Origin: Novosphingobium marinum
GTDB lineage: Bacteria > Pseudomonadota > Alphaproteobacteria > Sphingomonadales > Sphingomonadaceae
Reading direction: 5' to 3'
Length of the DNA stretch: 64,000 nt
NCBI RefSeq assembly: GCF_013408095.1
Contig: NZ_JACBZF010000005.1
Location: 186,001-250,000 of the forward strand
Each line of letters opens with the position of its first letter. Position 1 is the stretch's first letter. The notes under the pieces are model-generated. The model saw only the letters and a list, made by a program, of their open reading frames with translations. It was not told the origin of the DNA and searched no databases. Position numbers and translations under genes: made by a program. This document shows positions 55,437 through 64,000 of the stretch, piece after piece.

Positions 55437-55839
55437 CGAAGGCGGGCCGGTCGCGCGCCCCGCGCTCGACCACCTGACGATCCTCTACACCGACCGGGCG
55501 GCGAGCGAGCGCCACTATGGAGCGCTGCTCCCGCTCGTCGGGTTCGCGAAGACCAAACCGGGCATCTGGACGGACGGACGCGGCTTCTGGCTGCAGTTTC
55601 TTCCCGCCGATCCCGGCGCTGCGCCCTACGAGCGGCGCGGTGCGGGCCTCAATCACTGGGGATTTTCGATGCCGAGCGCGCAAGCCGTCCACGCGCTGCG
55701 CGAATCGCTGATGGCGGCGGGTATCGAGGTGCCCACGATCCAGGACCTCGACGGGGCCGTTGCGCTCTTCCTGCCCGATCCCGACGGCCTGCGCGCCGAA
55801 TTCACGTGGTATCCCGAGGGCGTTGCGGTCGTGGGTTGA
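55429..55839 (+). CDS. VOC (glyoxalase/extradiol dioxygenase fold) family protein
   Basis: From TTG 55429 the protein has 136 residues. It shows one vicinal-oxygen-chelate module pair: [51 protein letters not shown] and [18 protein letters not shown]. Candidate metal ligands are the His in LDHL, the His in NHWG and the Glu in AEFT. Members act as glyoxalases, dioxygenases or antibiotic-binding proteins, and the substrate cannot be assigned. It overlaps ndk. Confidence 0.82.
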   Translation: MADEGGPVARPALDHLTILYTDRAASERHYGALLPLVGFAKTKPGIWTDGRGFWLQFLPADPGAAPYERRGAGLNHWGFSMPSAQAVHALRESLMAAGIEVPTIQDLDGAVALFLPDPDGLRAEFTWYPEGVAVVG

Positions 55840-55907
55840 TTTGGCGCAACGCAAGGCCGCTCGTCGCATCCTAGACTGGCTTGACAGCAGCACGAAAGGA
55901 ACCCGCG

Positions 55908-56171
55908 ATGTCCCACACGCCCCACGAACTCTCCGAAGAATTTCCCAACGACGCCGAAGTGCTGCATCGCCTGAAGGTTTCCGACCCCCACTTCGCGTCG
56001 CTTGCCGAGCGTTACCATGTGCTCAACCGGGAGATTCACCGGATCGAAGCGGGCGTGGAAGCATCTTCCGACGAGCGGGCCGAAGTCCTGAAGAAAGAGC
56101 GCCTGTCGCTCCTGGATAGTATCGGCGGAATGATCGCGGAAAACCGCCGCGTGGTCGTTCAGGACAATTGA
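55908..56171 (+). CDS. YdcH/DUF465 family protein
   Basis: From ATG 55908, with AAAGGA before it, the protein has 87 residues. It is a short helical hairpin with HRLKVSDPHFASLAERYHVLNREIHRIEAG and LKKERLSLLDSIGGMI, the DUF465 pattern. Function is not established. It ends four bases before the convergent purN stop. Confidence 0.88.
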   Translation: MSHTPHELSEEFPNDAEVLHRLKVSDPHFASLAERYHVLNREIHRIEAGVEASSDERAEVLKKERLSLLDSIGGMIAENRRVVVQDN

Positions 56172-56174
56172 CGC

Positions 56175-57158
56175 TCAGAACGCGTCGGCTGCATCGAGCA
56201 GCTTCGTCAGCCGCTTCGGCGCGACCGTCCGCCAGCTCCGCCGGAGCCATCCGGAAACGTGGTCCCAGTCGATGCCGGGCCGGTTGAGCACCAAGCCGAC
56301 CCATCCGCTCGCACCGTAGTAAGCCGGGCGGAAGTAGGTTTCGGGAGCCTGCTCGATCAGCGCCGCCATCTCGTCCGGCCCGCTCGTTTTCAGAAGCAGC
56401 GCGATGTGCGGCTCGCCGTGGTGGCGGTCCGAAAAGTAGGCGAAATACTTGCCGCTCTTGCCGCCGGTCCGCCAGCCGGGTGCGCCATGCGATGCCCGTT
56501 CCTCGGCCTCGGGCAAGGCGTGTGCGCGCTCGCGCACCTGTTCGAGCAGCCAGTCCGGGTCGGCACCGCGCGACACGTGCCGCGCCAGGCAGCGCGAATA
56601 GAGCTGGTGCTCGGCGATGAGAACGCGGTTCGCAAGCGTGACCGGACTATCCCCCTGGATCACCGCGACCTTCGTCTGGCCCAGGATCGGGCCGTCGTCT
56701 AGCTCCGGCGTCACGAGATGGACCGAGCATCCCGCGTGGGAATCGCCGTTGGCTATCGCCTGTTCGTGGGTATGGAGGCCCTTGTATCTGGGCAAGAGCG
56801 AGGGGTGGATGTTGAGCATCCGGCCTTCCCAGGCCTCGACAAACGCCGGCGTGAGAATCCGCATGTATCCTGCCAGCGCGACATATCCCGCACCGCTTTC
56901 GCGGATCGCCGCATCCATTCGCTCGTCGTGTTCTGCGCGGTCCATGCCCCCGTGAGAAAGGGCGAAGGTCGGAATGCCTTCGGCACGGGCGAGGGCGAGG
57001 CCGCCCGCCTCCTCCCGGTTGGAAGCGACAAGCACTATCTCGTAGGGGCAATCCTGCGCACGGCTGGCGTAGAGCAGCGCCGCCATGTTGGTGCCGCTGC
57101 CGGAAATGAGCACGGCAACCTTCGCGCGCGAACCGGCCCCCGCTTCGGTGTCAGGCAA
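56175..57158 (-). CDS. purN: Phosphoribosylglycinamide formyltransferase with C-terminal YjbR/MmcQ-like domain
   Basis: PurN transfers a formyl group from 10-formyl-THF to GAR in purine synthesis. Residues 12-205 form the transformylase: [14 protein letters not shown], then catalytic N116 and H118 ([13 protein letters not shown]) and D155 (ELDDGPILG). About 110 further residues follow, starting [38 protein letters not shown] and ending [19 protein letters not shown], which resemble the YjbR/MmcQ (DUF419) fold. The total of 327 residues is far above the usual 190-215. TTG start overlaps the purM stop by eight bases. Confidence 0.88.
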   Translation of the reverse strand: MPDTEAGAGSRAKVAVLISGSGTNMAALLYASRAQDCPYEIVLVASNREEAGGLALARAEGIPTFALSHGGMDRAEHDERMDAAIRESGAGYVALAGYMRILTPAFVEAWEGRMLNIHPSLLPRYKGLHTHEQAIANGDSHAGCSVHLVTPELDDGPILGQTKVAVIQGDSPVTLANRVLIAEHQLYSRCLARHVSRGADPDWLLEQVRERAHALPEAEERASHGAPGWRTGGKSGKYFAYFSDRHHGEPHIALLLKTSGPDEMAALIEQAPETYFRPAYYGASGWVGLVLNRPGIDWDHVSGWLRRSWRTVAPKRLTKLLDAADAF

Positions 57159-58254
57159 GATGCACCGCTTCCCAGGTCTCGCGCGCGCTCCACACCTCGG
57201 CGGAACCCTGCACGGTGCAACCGCGCTGGCCCTTGCCGATCGCCCCGATCACGTGAACCGTCTCGCCTGCCGCTTCGAGGTCGCGCACGACGCCCTCGAC
57301 ATCTCCCGCCGCCACGGCGAGCACCATTCCGATGCCGCAGTTGAAGGTGCGCGCCATTTCCGCCGGCTCGATGTTGCCCTGCGCCTGCAGGAAGGACATG
57401 AGCCGTCGCTGAAGCCATGACCCCGCATCGATCCGCGCGTGCAATCCCTCGGGCAGGACGCGCGGAACGTTCTCGAGCAGCCCGCCGCCGGTTATGTGGG
57501 CAAGCGCATGGATGCGGTCGCTGCGTATTACCGGAAGGAGGCTTTTGACGTATATCCGCGTCGGCGCGATCAGCGCGTCGATCAGCAATGTGTCCTGGTC
57601 GAACAGCGCCGGCCGGTCGAGCTTCCAGCCCTTGTCCGCTGCGAGGCGCCTGACCAGCGAATAGCCGTTCGAATGGACGCCCGACGAGGCCAGCCCGAGG
57701 AGGACATCGCCATCGGCGACACGGTCGCCCGTCAGTTGCTCGCCGCGTTCGACCGCCCCCACGCAGAATCCGGCGAGATCGTAGTCGCCGTCGGCATACA
57801 TGCCGGGCATCTCCGCCGTCTCGCCTCCGATGAGCGCGCAGCCGGCAAGCTTGCAGCCTTCGGCTATCCCGGCGACGACTCGCTCCGCCACGCCCCCGTC
57901 GAGCTTGCCGGTCGCGAAGTAGTCCAGGAAGAAGAGCGGCTCTGCGCCTTGCACGACAAGATCGTTCACGCACATCGCGACGAGATCGATCCCGATGGCG
58001 TCGTGGCGATCGTGGTCGATGGCGAGCTTGACCTTGGTGCCCACGCCATCGTTCGCCGCAACCAGCAGCGGATCCCTGTATCCCGCAGCTTTCGGATCGA
58101 AGAACCCCCCGAACCCTCCGAGGTCGGCGTCCGCTCCCGGGCGCGAGGTCGATTTCGCGAGCGGTGCAATCGCCTTAACAAGGGCGTTTCCGGCGGCGAT
58201 CGAAACGCCTGCCTGCTCGTAGCTGTAGCTTTGCGGGGAGTTATCGTCGGACAT
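57151..58254 (-). CDS. purM: Phosphoribosylformylglycinamidine cyclo-ligase (AIR synthetase)
   Basis: PurM closes the imidazole ring of AIR using ATP. The 367-residue sequence has [19 protein letters not shown] and [52 protein letters not shown] and [17 protein letters not shown] complete the family blocks. It forms an operon with purN and diverges from the DUF2066 gene with 71 bases between. Confidence 0.96.
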   Translation of the reverse strand: MSDDNSPQSYSYEQAGVSIAAGNALVKAIAPLAKSTSRPGADADLGGFGGFFDPKAAGYRDPLLVAANDGVGTKVKLAIDHDRHDAIGIDLVAMCVNDLVVQGAEPLFFLDYFATGKLDGGVAERVVAGIAEGCKLAGCALIGGETAEMPGMYADGDYDLAGFCVGAVERGEQLTGDRVADGDVLLGLASSGVHSNGYSLVRRLAADKGWKLDRPALFDQDTLLIDALIAPTRIYVKSLLPVIRSDRIHALAHITGGGLLENVPRVLPEGLHARIDAGSWLQRRLMSFLQAQGNIEPAEMARTFNCGIGMVLAVAAGDVEGVVRDLEAAGETVHVIGAIGKGQRGCTVQGSAEVWSARETWEAVHLA

Positions 58255-58325
58255 CGCGATGCGCCTACCGCTTTACGGCTTGGATTTCCACTTGCCATTG
58301 GGCAAAAGGCCCTCGGTTCAGGATA

Positions 58326-59606
58326 ATGATTTCGACACTCTCCACCATTCGCTGGCGGGAATTCCGCCCCGGTCCCGCCGCGCAGCTCTTCTGCGCACTC
58401 GGTGCGGCGCTGGCCGTCGCGCTGTTCGCCATCGGGCCGGATCGGCTTATCGCCCAGATCGAGGGCGAACGCGGCATCCCTCCGATCGCGAGTTCGACCG
58501 ACATCCAGGTCGGCGGGATCGAAGTGAACGTCAGCGCCGACAGTGGCGAGGAAGCGCGCGCAGAAGCATGGGAACTGGCGCAGAAGAAGGCGTGGGAAAA
58601 GATCAACGGACCGCCGATGAGCGACGACGCCATCGATTCGATGGTTTCGGCCATCGTTATCGAGCGCGAACAGATCGGCCCCAAACGCTACGTGGCGCGC
58701 CTCGGCGTGATTTTCGATCGCGCAAAGGCGGGGCAATACATCGCCCGCGCGGACGGTAGTCCCGTCTCGCGATCCGCGCCGATGCTCGTCATCCCGGTGC
58801 TCTATTCGGGCGGGGTGCGCCAGGTGTTCGAGGTGCGCGGTCCCTGGCAGCGCGCCTGGGCCAACTTCCAGACGGCGGCGAGCCCTGTCGACTATGTGCG
58901 TCCGACCGGCTCGGGCGGCGAATCGCTCATCCTCACGGCAGGCCAGCCGGGGCGTCGGAGCCGCATCTGGTGGCGCAACGTGCTCGACCAGTTCGGTGCC
59001 GCCGATATCCTCATTCCCGTCGCCCGGCTGGAGCGGCAATGGCCGGGTGGACCGGTGCGCGGAACCTTCACCGCGCGGTATGGCCCCGACAACAAGTTCC
59101 TCCAAAGCTTCACGCTGACTGCGAACGACAGCGATGCGATCCCCGAAATGCTGAACCGGGCGCTGGTCCGCCTGGACGGTATCTACCGGCGCGCGCTGGC
59201 GCAGGGCCTGCTGAAACCGGACCCGACGCTGATGGCCGAACAGGAGGCGTTCCAGGCCGCTCTTGCCGCCATCAGGGCCCAGATCCCGCAGGAAACCGCG
59301 CCGGAGCAACCGACCGTCACGACAAACACGCCGCAGCAGACCACAGAGGCGCCAACGCCCGAAACGTCCGTCGCGACCTATACCGTCCAGTTCGCCTCGC
59401 CCGATGCGCGGTCGGTCGATGCTGCGCTGGGCGCGGTTCGCTCGGTGCCCGGCGTGCAGGGAGCCGCCACGACGAGCATCGCCATCGGCGGAACCTCGGT
59501 GATGCGCGTGACGGTGGCGGGCGATCTCGATTCGCTTGCGGCGGCTCTGCGGGCACGCGGCTGGCAGGTCACCGTTGGTTCGGGCGCGCTTCGGATCAGC
59601 CGCTAG
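58326..59606 (+). CDS. DUF2066 domain exported protein
   Basis: A 426-residue protein with an N-terminal hydrophobic segment (LFCALGAALAVALFAIG), probably a signal anchor. The DUF2066 domain spans about 60-300 (VSADSGEEARAEAWELAQKKAWEKI; SAPMLVIPVLY). A Pro/Thr/Gln linker near 320-345 leads to a small C-terminal beta-alpha domain. The function is unknown. The gene order purM <-> DUF2066-hda is often seen in alphaproteobacteria, from memory, and helps identify it. Confidence 0.82.
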   Translation: MISTLSTIRWREFRPGPAAQLFCALGAALAVALFAIGPDRLIAQIEGERGIPPIASSTDIQVGGIEVNVSADSGEEARAEAWELAQKKAWEKINGPPMSDDAIDSMVSAIVIEREQIGPKRYVARLGVIFDRAKAGQYIARADGSPVSRSAPMLVIPVLYSGGVRQVFEVRGPWQRAWANFQTAASPVDYVRPTGSGGESLILTAGQPGRRSRIWWRNVLDQFGAADILIPVARLERQWPGGPVRGTFTARYGPDNKFLQSFTLTANDSDAIPEMLNRALVRLDGIYRRALAQGLLKPDPTLMAEQEAFQAALAAIRAQIPQETAPEQPTVTTNTPQQTTEAPTPETSVATYTVQFASPDARSVDAALGAVRSVPGVQGAATTSIAIGGTSVMRVTVAGDLDSLAAALRARGWQVTVGSGALRISR

Positions 59607-59618
59607 GCCGGCGCGCCA

Positions 59619-60236
59619 GTGCGCCAGATCCCGCTTCCCCTGCGACCCGAAGAGGGGCTGACGCCCTCGCGCATCGTCGTCGGCAATTCCAATGCCGCCG
59701 TGCTCGATGCTCTCGAACATGCCGCGAGCTGGCCCTTCGGTACCGCGATAGTCGCCGGACCGCCGCGCTCGGGCAAATCGCTTCTTGCACGCTGGTTCGA
59801 ACAGTCGGGCAAGGGCGATGCAATCGACGATGCCGACAGCATGGACGAGGCAGAGCTTTTCCATCGCTGGAACCGCGCGCAGGAAACCGGGGTGCCGCTG
59901 CTGCTGACGAGCGGAGCGAAGGAGGAAGGCTGGACCGTCCGGCTTCCCGATCTGGCATCCCGGCTGGGCGCTGCGATGCAGCTCGAGATCGGCGCGCCCG
60001 ACGATGCCATGCTGGCCGAGCTTATCGCGCTTCATGCCGAGATGCGCGGCTTCGTGCTGGACGGGACCGCGACCGCATACCTTGTGCCGCGCTGCAACCG
60101 TAGCCACATGGGCGCGGAAAAACTGGTGTCCGCAATCGACAGGCTCAGCCTCGAGCGCAAGCAGGCACCGACGCTTTCGATCTGGCGCGATGCGCTCGAC
60201 GAGGTAGGGGGCAGCAGCCAGCCGCGCTTGCTTTGA
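59619..60236 (+). CDS. hda: Hda-like regulatory inactivator of DnaA
   Basis: From GTG 59619 the protein has 205 residues. The N-terminal QIPLPLRP is the sliding-clamp-binding motif. GPPRSGKS (47-54) is Walker A and IDDAD (69-73) Walker B of a DnaA-type AAA+ domain, and the DNA-binding domain IV is missing. Hda/HdaA stimulates ATP hydrolysis by DnaA after clamp loading to block re-initiation. It follows DUF2066 by 12 bases. Confidence 0.9.
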   Translation: MRQIPLPLRPEEGLTPSRIVVGNSNAAVLDALEHAASWPFGTAIVAGPPRSGKSLLARWFEQSGKGDAIDDADSMDEAELFHRWNRAQETGVPLLLTSGAKEEGWTVRLPDLASRLGAAMQLEIGAPDDAMLAELIALHAEMRGFVLDGTATAYLVPRCNRSHMGAEKLVSAIDRLSLERKQAPTLSIWRDALDEVGGSSQPRLL

Positions 60237-60262
60237 GCGGTTTTTGATGGGATTATCGTACG

Positions 60263-60964
60263 ATGGCCTCTGGGATTTTGCGGTATCTGGACTCAATCGT
60301 CGAGCGCGATCCGGCCCCGCGCTCGCGTTGGGAAGTCCTTTTGTACCCCGGCGTGTGGGCGCTTTTCTGGCACCGTGTCGCCCATCGCCTGTTCCGGATG
60401 CGCCTTTACTTCCTTGCGCGCGCAATCAACCACCTGTCCCGTTTCCTGACCGCCATCGACATTCATCCCGGCGCTCAGATCGGCAGGAATTTCTTCGTCG
60501 ACCACGGTTTCACCGTCATTGGCGAGACGGCGGTGATCGGCGACAATGTCACGATCTACCAGTGCGTCACGCTGGGCGGTACCAACCCGACCAACGGCAA
60601 GGCCGGAAAGCGTCATCCAACCTTGCTCGACAACGTCATCGTTGGATCAGGAGCGCAGATCCTCGGCCCCGTGACTGTCGGCCATCGCGCGCGGGTCGGC
60701 GCCAATGCGGTGGTGACCGAGGACGTACCCGACGGAGCGACCATGATCGGGCTCAAGGCGCGCTCCACGCTAGTCCCTGCGGAAGACTGGCTCAAGGAGT
60801 TCATTCCCTACGGTACGCCCTGCCAGGAACCGTGCGAGCCGTCCGGCCTGACGCGGGTCGAGGAACTGGAGCGCGAAGTCGCTTCGCTTCGCCAGCGGCT
60901 CGATGCGCTTTCCGCCGTGGAAAGCGATGTCGATGCCGGTGACAGGGCTGCAGGGGGAAGCTGA
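60263..60964 (+). CDS. cysE: Serine O-acetyltransferase (EpsC-type)
   Basis: A 233-residue left-handed beta-helix acetyltransferase making O-acetylserine for cysteine synthesis. Hexapeptide repeats begin [36 protein letters not shown], with the catalytic His in [36 protein letters not shown] is the SAT signature. A short C-terminal coiled coil ([18 protein letters not shown]) ends it. The N-terminal domain is short, as in the EpsC group. Confidence 0.93.
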   Translation: MASGILRYLDSIVERDPAPRSRWEVLLYPGVWALFWHRVAHRLFRMRLYFLARAINHLSRFLTAIDIHPGAQIGRNFFVDHGFTVIGETAVIGDNVTIYQCVTLGGTNPTNGKAGKRHPTLLDNVIVGSGAQILGPVTVGHRARVGANAVVTEDVPDGATMIGLKARSTLVPAEDWLKEFIPYGTPCQEPCEPSGLTRVEELEREVASLRQRLDALSAVESDVDAGDRAAGGS

Positions 60965-60971
60965 TATCTCG

Positions 60972-61340
60972 ATGAAGTCAGGTATTGCAGGGGCAAAATC
61001 CGGCGCCACGATCATCGCCTTTCCGGGCGGCAAGGCTAGTCAGGTTGGCTTCGATCGCGACGAACTGCAGCGTATCCTGAATCTATACGGTCGCATGGTC
61101 GCAGCCGGGTACTGGCGTGATTATGCCATCGATTTCGGCAAGGACAACGCCAGCTTCTGCGCCTTTCGCCGCGCTGCCGAGCGCCCGCAGGCGCGGATCG
61201 AGAAACGTCCCGAACTGCGCAACCGGCAGGGACAGTGGACCCTGTTCGGCGAAGCGGGCCAGGTCCTGAAGCGAGGGAACGATCTGGCCGCCGTGCTCTT
61301 TCCGCTCGAACGCCGCCTGCTGAAGGTTGTCGAGGGCTGA
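60972..61340 (+). CDS. DUF2794 family protein
   Basis: From ATG 60972 the protein has 122 residues. FDRDELQRILNLYGRMVAAGYWRDYAIDFGKDNASFCAFRRAAERPQARIEKRPELR is the DUF2794 core, an alphaproteobacterial domain without known function. A basic, Pro-containing middle and a final hydrophobic strand follow. It begins seven bases after cysE, so they are probably co-transcribed. Confidence 0.85.
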   Translation: MKSGIAGAKSGATIIAFPGGKASQVGFDRDELQRILNLYGRMVAAGYWRDYAIDFGKDNASFCAFRRAAERPQARIEKRPELRNRQGQWTLFGEAGQVLKRGNDLAAVLFPLERRLLKVVEG

Positions 61341-61441
61341 TGCCTGCGAACACCCTTGCGGCGGGCCGCTGCATGAGGCCATAGGCGGGCGAGCGATTCA
61401 CCCCGATCGCTTCCCTGATACCCCTCGAAAGGTAAGCCGCG

Positions 61442-61693
61442 ATGAAGGTCCGCGTACACGTCAGCCTAAAGCCCGGAGTTCTCGACCCGCAGGGTCGTGC
61501 GATCCACCACTCGCTCGAAGGACTGGGCTTCTCGGGCGTGCGCGATGTTCGGGCCGGGCGGCTGATCGAGCTCGATGTCGATGACGCGACAAGCGACGAG
61601 GCGCTCGACGAGATGTGTCGCAAGCTCCTCGCCAACATGGTGATCGAGAACTACCGGATCGAGAAGGTCCCGGCCGCGGAAGCGAGCGCATGA
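61442..61693 (+). CDS. purS: Phosphoribosylformylglycinamidine synthase subunit PurS
   Basis: PurS (83 residues) bridges PurQ and PurL in the three-part FGAM synthase of purine synthesis. [28 protein letters not shown] and the C-terminal [16 protein letters not shown] fit the family. GAAAGG lies 11 bases before the ATG, and the stop overlaps purQ as ATGA. purL is not in the window. The 101 bases before it hold no other gene. Confidence 0.95.
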   Translation: MKVRVHVSLKPGVLDPQGRAIHHSLEGLGFSGVRDVRAGRLIELDVDDATSDEALDEMCRKLLANMVIENYRIEKVPAAEASA

Positions 61694-62370
61694 GCGGCTT
61701 TCGTGCGGCGGTCGTAACCTTCCCGGGTTCGAATTGCGACCGCGACATGGCGGTCGCGCTGGAAGCGGCGTCCGGCGCAGCGCCGATCCGCGTCTGGCAC
61801 GGCGACGCACAGCTTCCCGAGCGCCTCGATTTCATCGCCCTGCCGGGCGGCTTTTCCTACGGCGATTACCTGCGGTCGGGCGCGATGGCGGCGCGCTCTC
61901 CCATCATGCGCGCGGTGGTCGAGGCTGCCGGACGTGGCGTTCCCGTACTTGGCGTGTGCAACGGTTTCCAGGTCCTGACCGAGGCCGGACTGCTGCCCGG
62001 AGCGCTGATGCGCAATGCCGCGATCACGTTCGTTTGTCGCGATGCACGCCTCAAGGTCGAAAACTCGCAATCGCTTTTCACGTCCGGCTTCGGCGCGGGC
62101 GACGAAATCGTCATCCCAGTCGCGCACCATGACGGCAATTATTTCGCCGACGATGGAACGCTCGACCGGATCGAGGGCGAGGGCAGGGTGGCGTTCCGCT
62201 ATCTGGACAACGTCAACGGTTCCGCGCGATCCATCGCCGGCGTCCTTGGCGAAGCAGGCAATGTTCTTGGCATGATGCCTCACCCCGAACGTGCGATCGA
62301 AGACGCGCAGGGCGGTTCGGATGGCCGGATTCTGTTCGAAAGCGCGGTGAAGGGCCTCGTCGGCGCCTGA
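61690..62370 (+). CDS. purQ: Phosphoribosylformylglycinamidine synthase subunit PurQ (glutaminase)
   Basis: A class I glutamine amidotransferase of 226 residues that supplies ammonia to FGAM synthase. [14 protein letters not shown] is the N-terminal block, the nucleophile Cys is in [10 protein letters not shown], and the His/Glu pair is in [10 protein letters not shown]. It is coupled to purS by ATGA and its stop abuts that of the convergent GGDEF-EAL gene. Confidence 0.95.
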   Translation: MSGFRAAVVTFPGSNCDRDMAVALEAASGAAPIRVWHGDAQLPERLDFIALPGGFSYGDYLRSGAMAARSPIMRAVVEAAGRGVPVLGVCNGFQVLTEAGLLPGALMRNAAITFVCRDARLKVENSQSLFTSGFGAGDEIVIPVAHHDGNYFADDGTLDRIEGEGRVAFRYLDNVNGSARSIAGVLGEAGNVLGMMPHPERAIEDAQGGSDGRILFESAVKGLVGA

Positions 62371-64000
62371 TCAGGCGGCGTTCGCTTCTTTGCGCCGCTG
62401 GCGTTCGTCGAACAGCCTGCGGGCGTCGGGCGCGGGCATCGGGCGGCCAAAGTAGTAGCCCTGGACTTTCTTGCAGCCGAGCGAGCGAACCGTCGCAAGC
62501 TCGCGCTCGTCCTCTACGCCCTCGGCCGTCGTCGACATCTCGAGGCTGTCCGCCATCGCGACCACGGCACGAATGATTGCCAGGCTTTCCGGATTGCCGG
62601 TCGCCGCGCCCTGAACGAAGCTGCGGTCCACCTTGATGTTGGAAAAGCGCAGCTTGCGCAGGTATCCCAGCGACGAGTAGCCGGTCCCGAAATCGTCCAG
62701 CGCCACGCCGCAGCCCAGCGCCATGACCTGTTCGAGCGCCGCACGCGCCTGGGCCGCGTCGCGCACGAAGATGCTCTCGGTGACTTCGAGTTCCAGCCTG
62801 CTGGCTTGCAGGCGGCTCATGGAAAGCGCACCGACCACGCTCGCGGCGAAATTCGGCTCCAGAAGCTGCTCTCCCGAAACGTTGACGGCTACGCGGACAT
62901 GACCTGGCCAGCGCGCGGCTTCCTTGCAGGCCTCGCGAAGGACCCACTCGCCGATGGGGACGATGAGCCGCGTATCTTCGGACAGCGGGATGAACTTGGC
63001 CGGGCTGACGAACCCGTGTTCTTCGCTGTTCCAGCGCAGCAGCGCCTCGAAACTGACGATGGCTTCGCTTTCGGCATCGACGACGGGCTGGAAGTTCAGG
63101 CTGAATTCGTTGCGTTCGAGCGCACGGCGAAGGGAAAACTCCAGCCTGCGTCGCTCCTCGGCATGGGCGTGCAGGGCCGGCTCGTAGGTGTAGTGCTGGC
63201 CGCCGCCTTCGTCCTTGGACCGATAGAGCGCAAGGTCGGCGTTGCGCATCAGCGTTTCCACCGTCGAGCCGTCGCGCGGGCCGACTGCCGAACCGATGCT
63301 GGCACCGACGAACAGCGTGTGATGATCGACATCGTAGGGCTGCGAAAGGCGTTCGATCACTCGCTCGGCGATACGATTGACGCGGTCCATGTCGGAAGCG
63401 TCGCGGACGACGATGGCAAACTCGTCGCCGCCAAGCCGCCCGCAAAGCTCGTTGCGGCTGAGCTGTTCCTTCAGGCGTTCCGAGACCCGTGCCAGCAGCT
63501 GGTCGCCGACGAGATGGCCGAGAGTATCGTTGACCGCCTTGAAGCGATCGAGGTCGATCATCAGGAAGGCACAGCGCGTGCGCCACTGCTCGGCATAGCT
63601 GAGCGCATCGCCCAGTGCCTCGGTCAGCATCATGCGGTTGGGCAGGCCGGTCAGCGTGTCGTAGCGCGCCATGTGCGCGATCTTGTCGGAGCTTTCGCGC
63701 TGCTCGGTCACGTCCGAGCCGACACCGCGAAAACCGTCGAACACCCCGTTCTCGTCGAGTTTGGGAGTGCCCGAAAGCTCCCACCAGCGTTGTTCGCCAT
63801 TGATCGTGACGCGCACCAGCAGGTTCGAGAAGCTTTCCCGTCGCTTTAGCCGCTCCGCGAGGTCGTGGAGGCTCGACGGGAACTGACCCGTGTCCCAGGC
63901 AGGTCCGGCAACGAGCTGGATGAATGGCTTGCCTTCGATCGAGCGGGGCTCCTGGCCCAGCGCATAGGCGAAACGGGGGCTGACCGACCGGACCCTGCGC
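62371..64000 (-). CDS. PAS-GGDEF-EAL cyclic-di-GMP signalling protein (5' end outside window)
   Basis: The frame runs open to the right edge, so only the C-terminal 543 residues are seen. A PAS/PAC domain (ending QRWWELSGTPKLDENGVFDGFRGVGSDVTEQ) comes first. A GGDEF domain with intact GGDEF in RLGGDEFAIVV follows, then an EAL domain with SFEALLRW, NVSG, ELEVTES and DDFGTGYSSLGYL. Both active sites look complete, so it could make and degrade cyclic-di-GMP. Which activity dominates cannot be read. Its last codons abut purQ. Confidence 0.93.
   Translation of the reverse strand, partial: RRVRSVSPRFAYALGQEPRSIEGKPFIQLVAGPAWDTGQFPSSLHDLAERLKRRESFSNLLVRVTINGEQRWWELSGTPKLDENGVFDGFRGVGSDVTEQRESSDKIAHMARYDTLTGLPNRMMLTEALGDALSYAEQWRTRCAFLMIDLDRFKAVNDTLGHLVGDQLLARVSERLKEQLSRNELCGRLGGDEFAIVVRDASDMDRVNRIAERVIERLSQPYDVDHHTLFVGASIGSAVGPRDGSTVETLMRNADLALYRSKDEGGGQHYTYEPALHAHAEERRRLEFSLRRALERNEFSLNFQPVVDAESEAIVSFEALLRWNSEEHGFVSPAKFIPLSEDTRLIVPIGEWVLREACKEAARWPGHVRVAVNVSGEQLLEPNFAASVVGALSMSRLQASRLELEVTESIFVRDAAQARAALEQVMALGCGVALDDFGTGYSSLGYLRKLRFSNIKVDRSFVQGAATGNPESLAIIRAVVAMADSLEMSTTAEGVEDERELATVRSLGCKKVQGYYFGRPMPAPDARRLFDERQRRKEANAA

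Noticed and set aside
57966..60425. 819-codon open frame on the minus strand
   Set aside because: It is antisense to DUF2066 and hda and partly to purM. The translated sequence is Arg/Ala/Gly-rich without domains.
46692..64000. Functional pairing of the PilZ protein with the GGDEF-EAL protein
   Set aside because: They are about 15 kb apart and share only the second messenger. Nothing in the sequence links them.

Overview
This GC-rich, densely coded window looks like ordinary chromosome from an alphaproteobacterium of the order Sphingomonadales, most likely the Erythrobacteraceae. The basis is protein-family content and gene order; no database search was possible. The clearest lineage markers are a Ros/MucR regulator, a circularly permuted two-piece tmRNA with tag ANDNEALALAA, class II DAHP synthase, ispH-thrB-rnhA gene order, UbiK, and many short intergenic gaps with ATGA/GTGA/TTGA stop-start overlaps. 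No prophage, insertion sequence, transposase, integrase or CRISPR array was found.

Layout. 0-8.3 kb: an amine-oxidase-type flavoprotein, YegP, then ispH-thrB-rnhA, a lipoprotein, plsC, fur, mucR, rimI-tsaB and nfu. 8.3-15.2 kb: a large M16 peptidase, class II DAHP synthase, the ergothioneine pair egtB-egtD and tRNA-Gln. 15.2-19 kb: a YghU-type glutathione transferase, ilvE, then a 440-bp stretch with no conventional gene. That stretch holds overlapping tiny reading frames, a perfect extended Shine-Dalgarno sequence and a strong hairpin. A lipoprotein and tlyA follow. 19-25.8 kb: tspO, ubiK, two uncharacterised genes, recO, leuB, and a convergent polyprenyl-phosphate-mannose synthase-like / PMT mannosyltransferase-like pair. 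25.8-33.7 kb: metZ overlapping a PAS-HWE histidine kinase, apaG, a LysR gene, a SIR2-like protein, htpX, and LacI and LysR regulators. 33.9-39.8 kb: a CoA-acylating aldehyde dehydrogenase, then a tight valine-catabolism operon (isobutyryl-CoA dehydrogenase, 3-hydroxyisobutyryl-CoA hydrolase, enoyl-CoA hydratase, mmsB). 39.8-44.3 kb: a NUDIX-TPM-TPM-LemA operon, two tandem mscL genes, ssrA and a small membrane protein. 44.5-54.3 kb: malate synthase G, a PilZ protein, the envelope operon lptD-surA-pdxA-rsmA, and divergent pepA. 54.3-64 kb: DUF2256, holC, ndk, a VOC protein, YdcH, purM-purN (PurN carries a YjbR-like tail), DUF2066, hda, cysE, DUF2794, purS-purQ and a truncated PAS-GGDEF-EAL protein running off the right edge.

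Co-working sets: EgtB and EgtD catalyse two steps of ergothioneine synthesis. PurM/PurN and PurS/PurQ belong to purine synthesis. LptD and SurA act in outer-membrane biogenesis, and SurA is a chaperone for LptD in E. coli. The valine operon takes isobutyryl-CoA to methylmalonate semialdehyde, and no MmsA-type dehydrogenase is adjacent. MetZ, CysE, ThrB, LeuB and IlvE are scattered amino-acid biosynthesis genes. The least explained segments are 17.4-17.7 kb and the SIR2-like protein at 29.7-30.7 kb.
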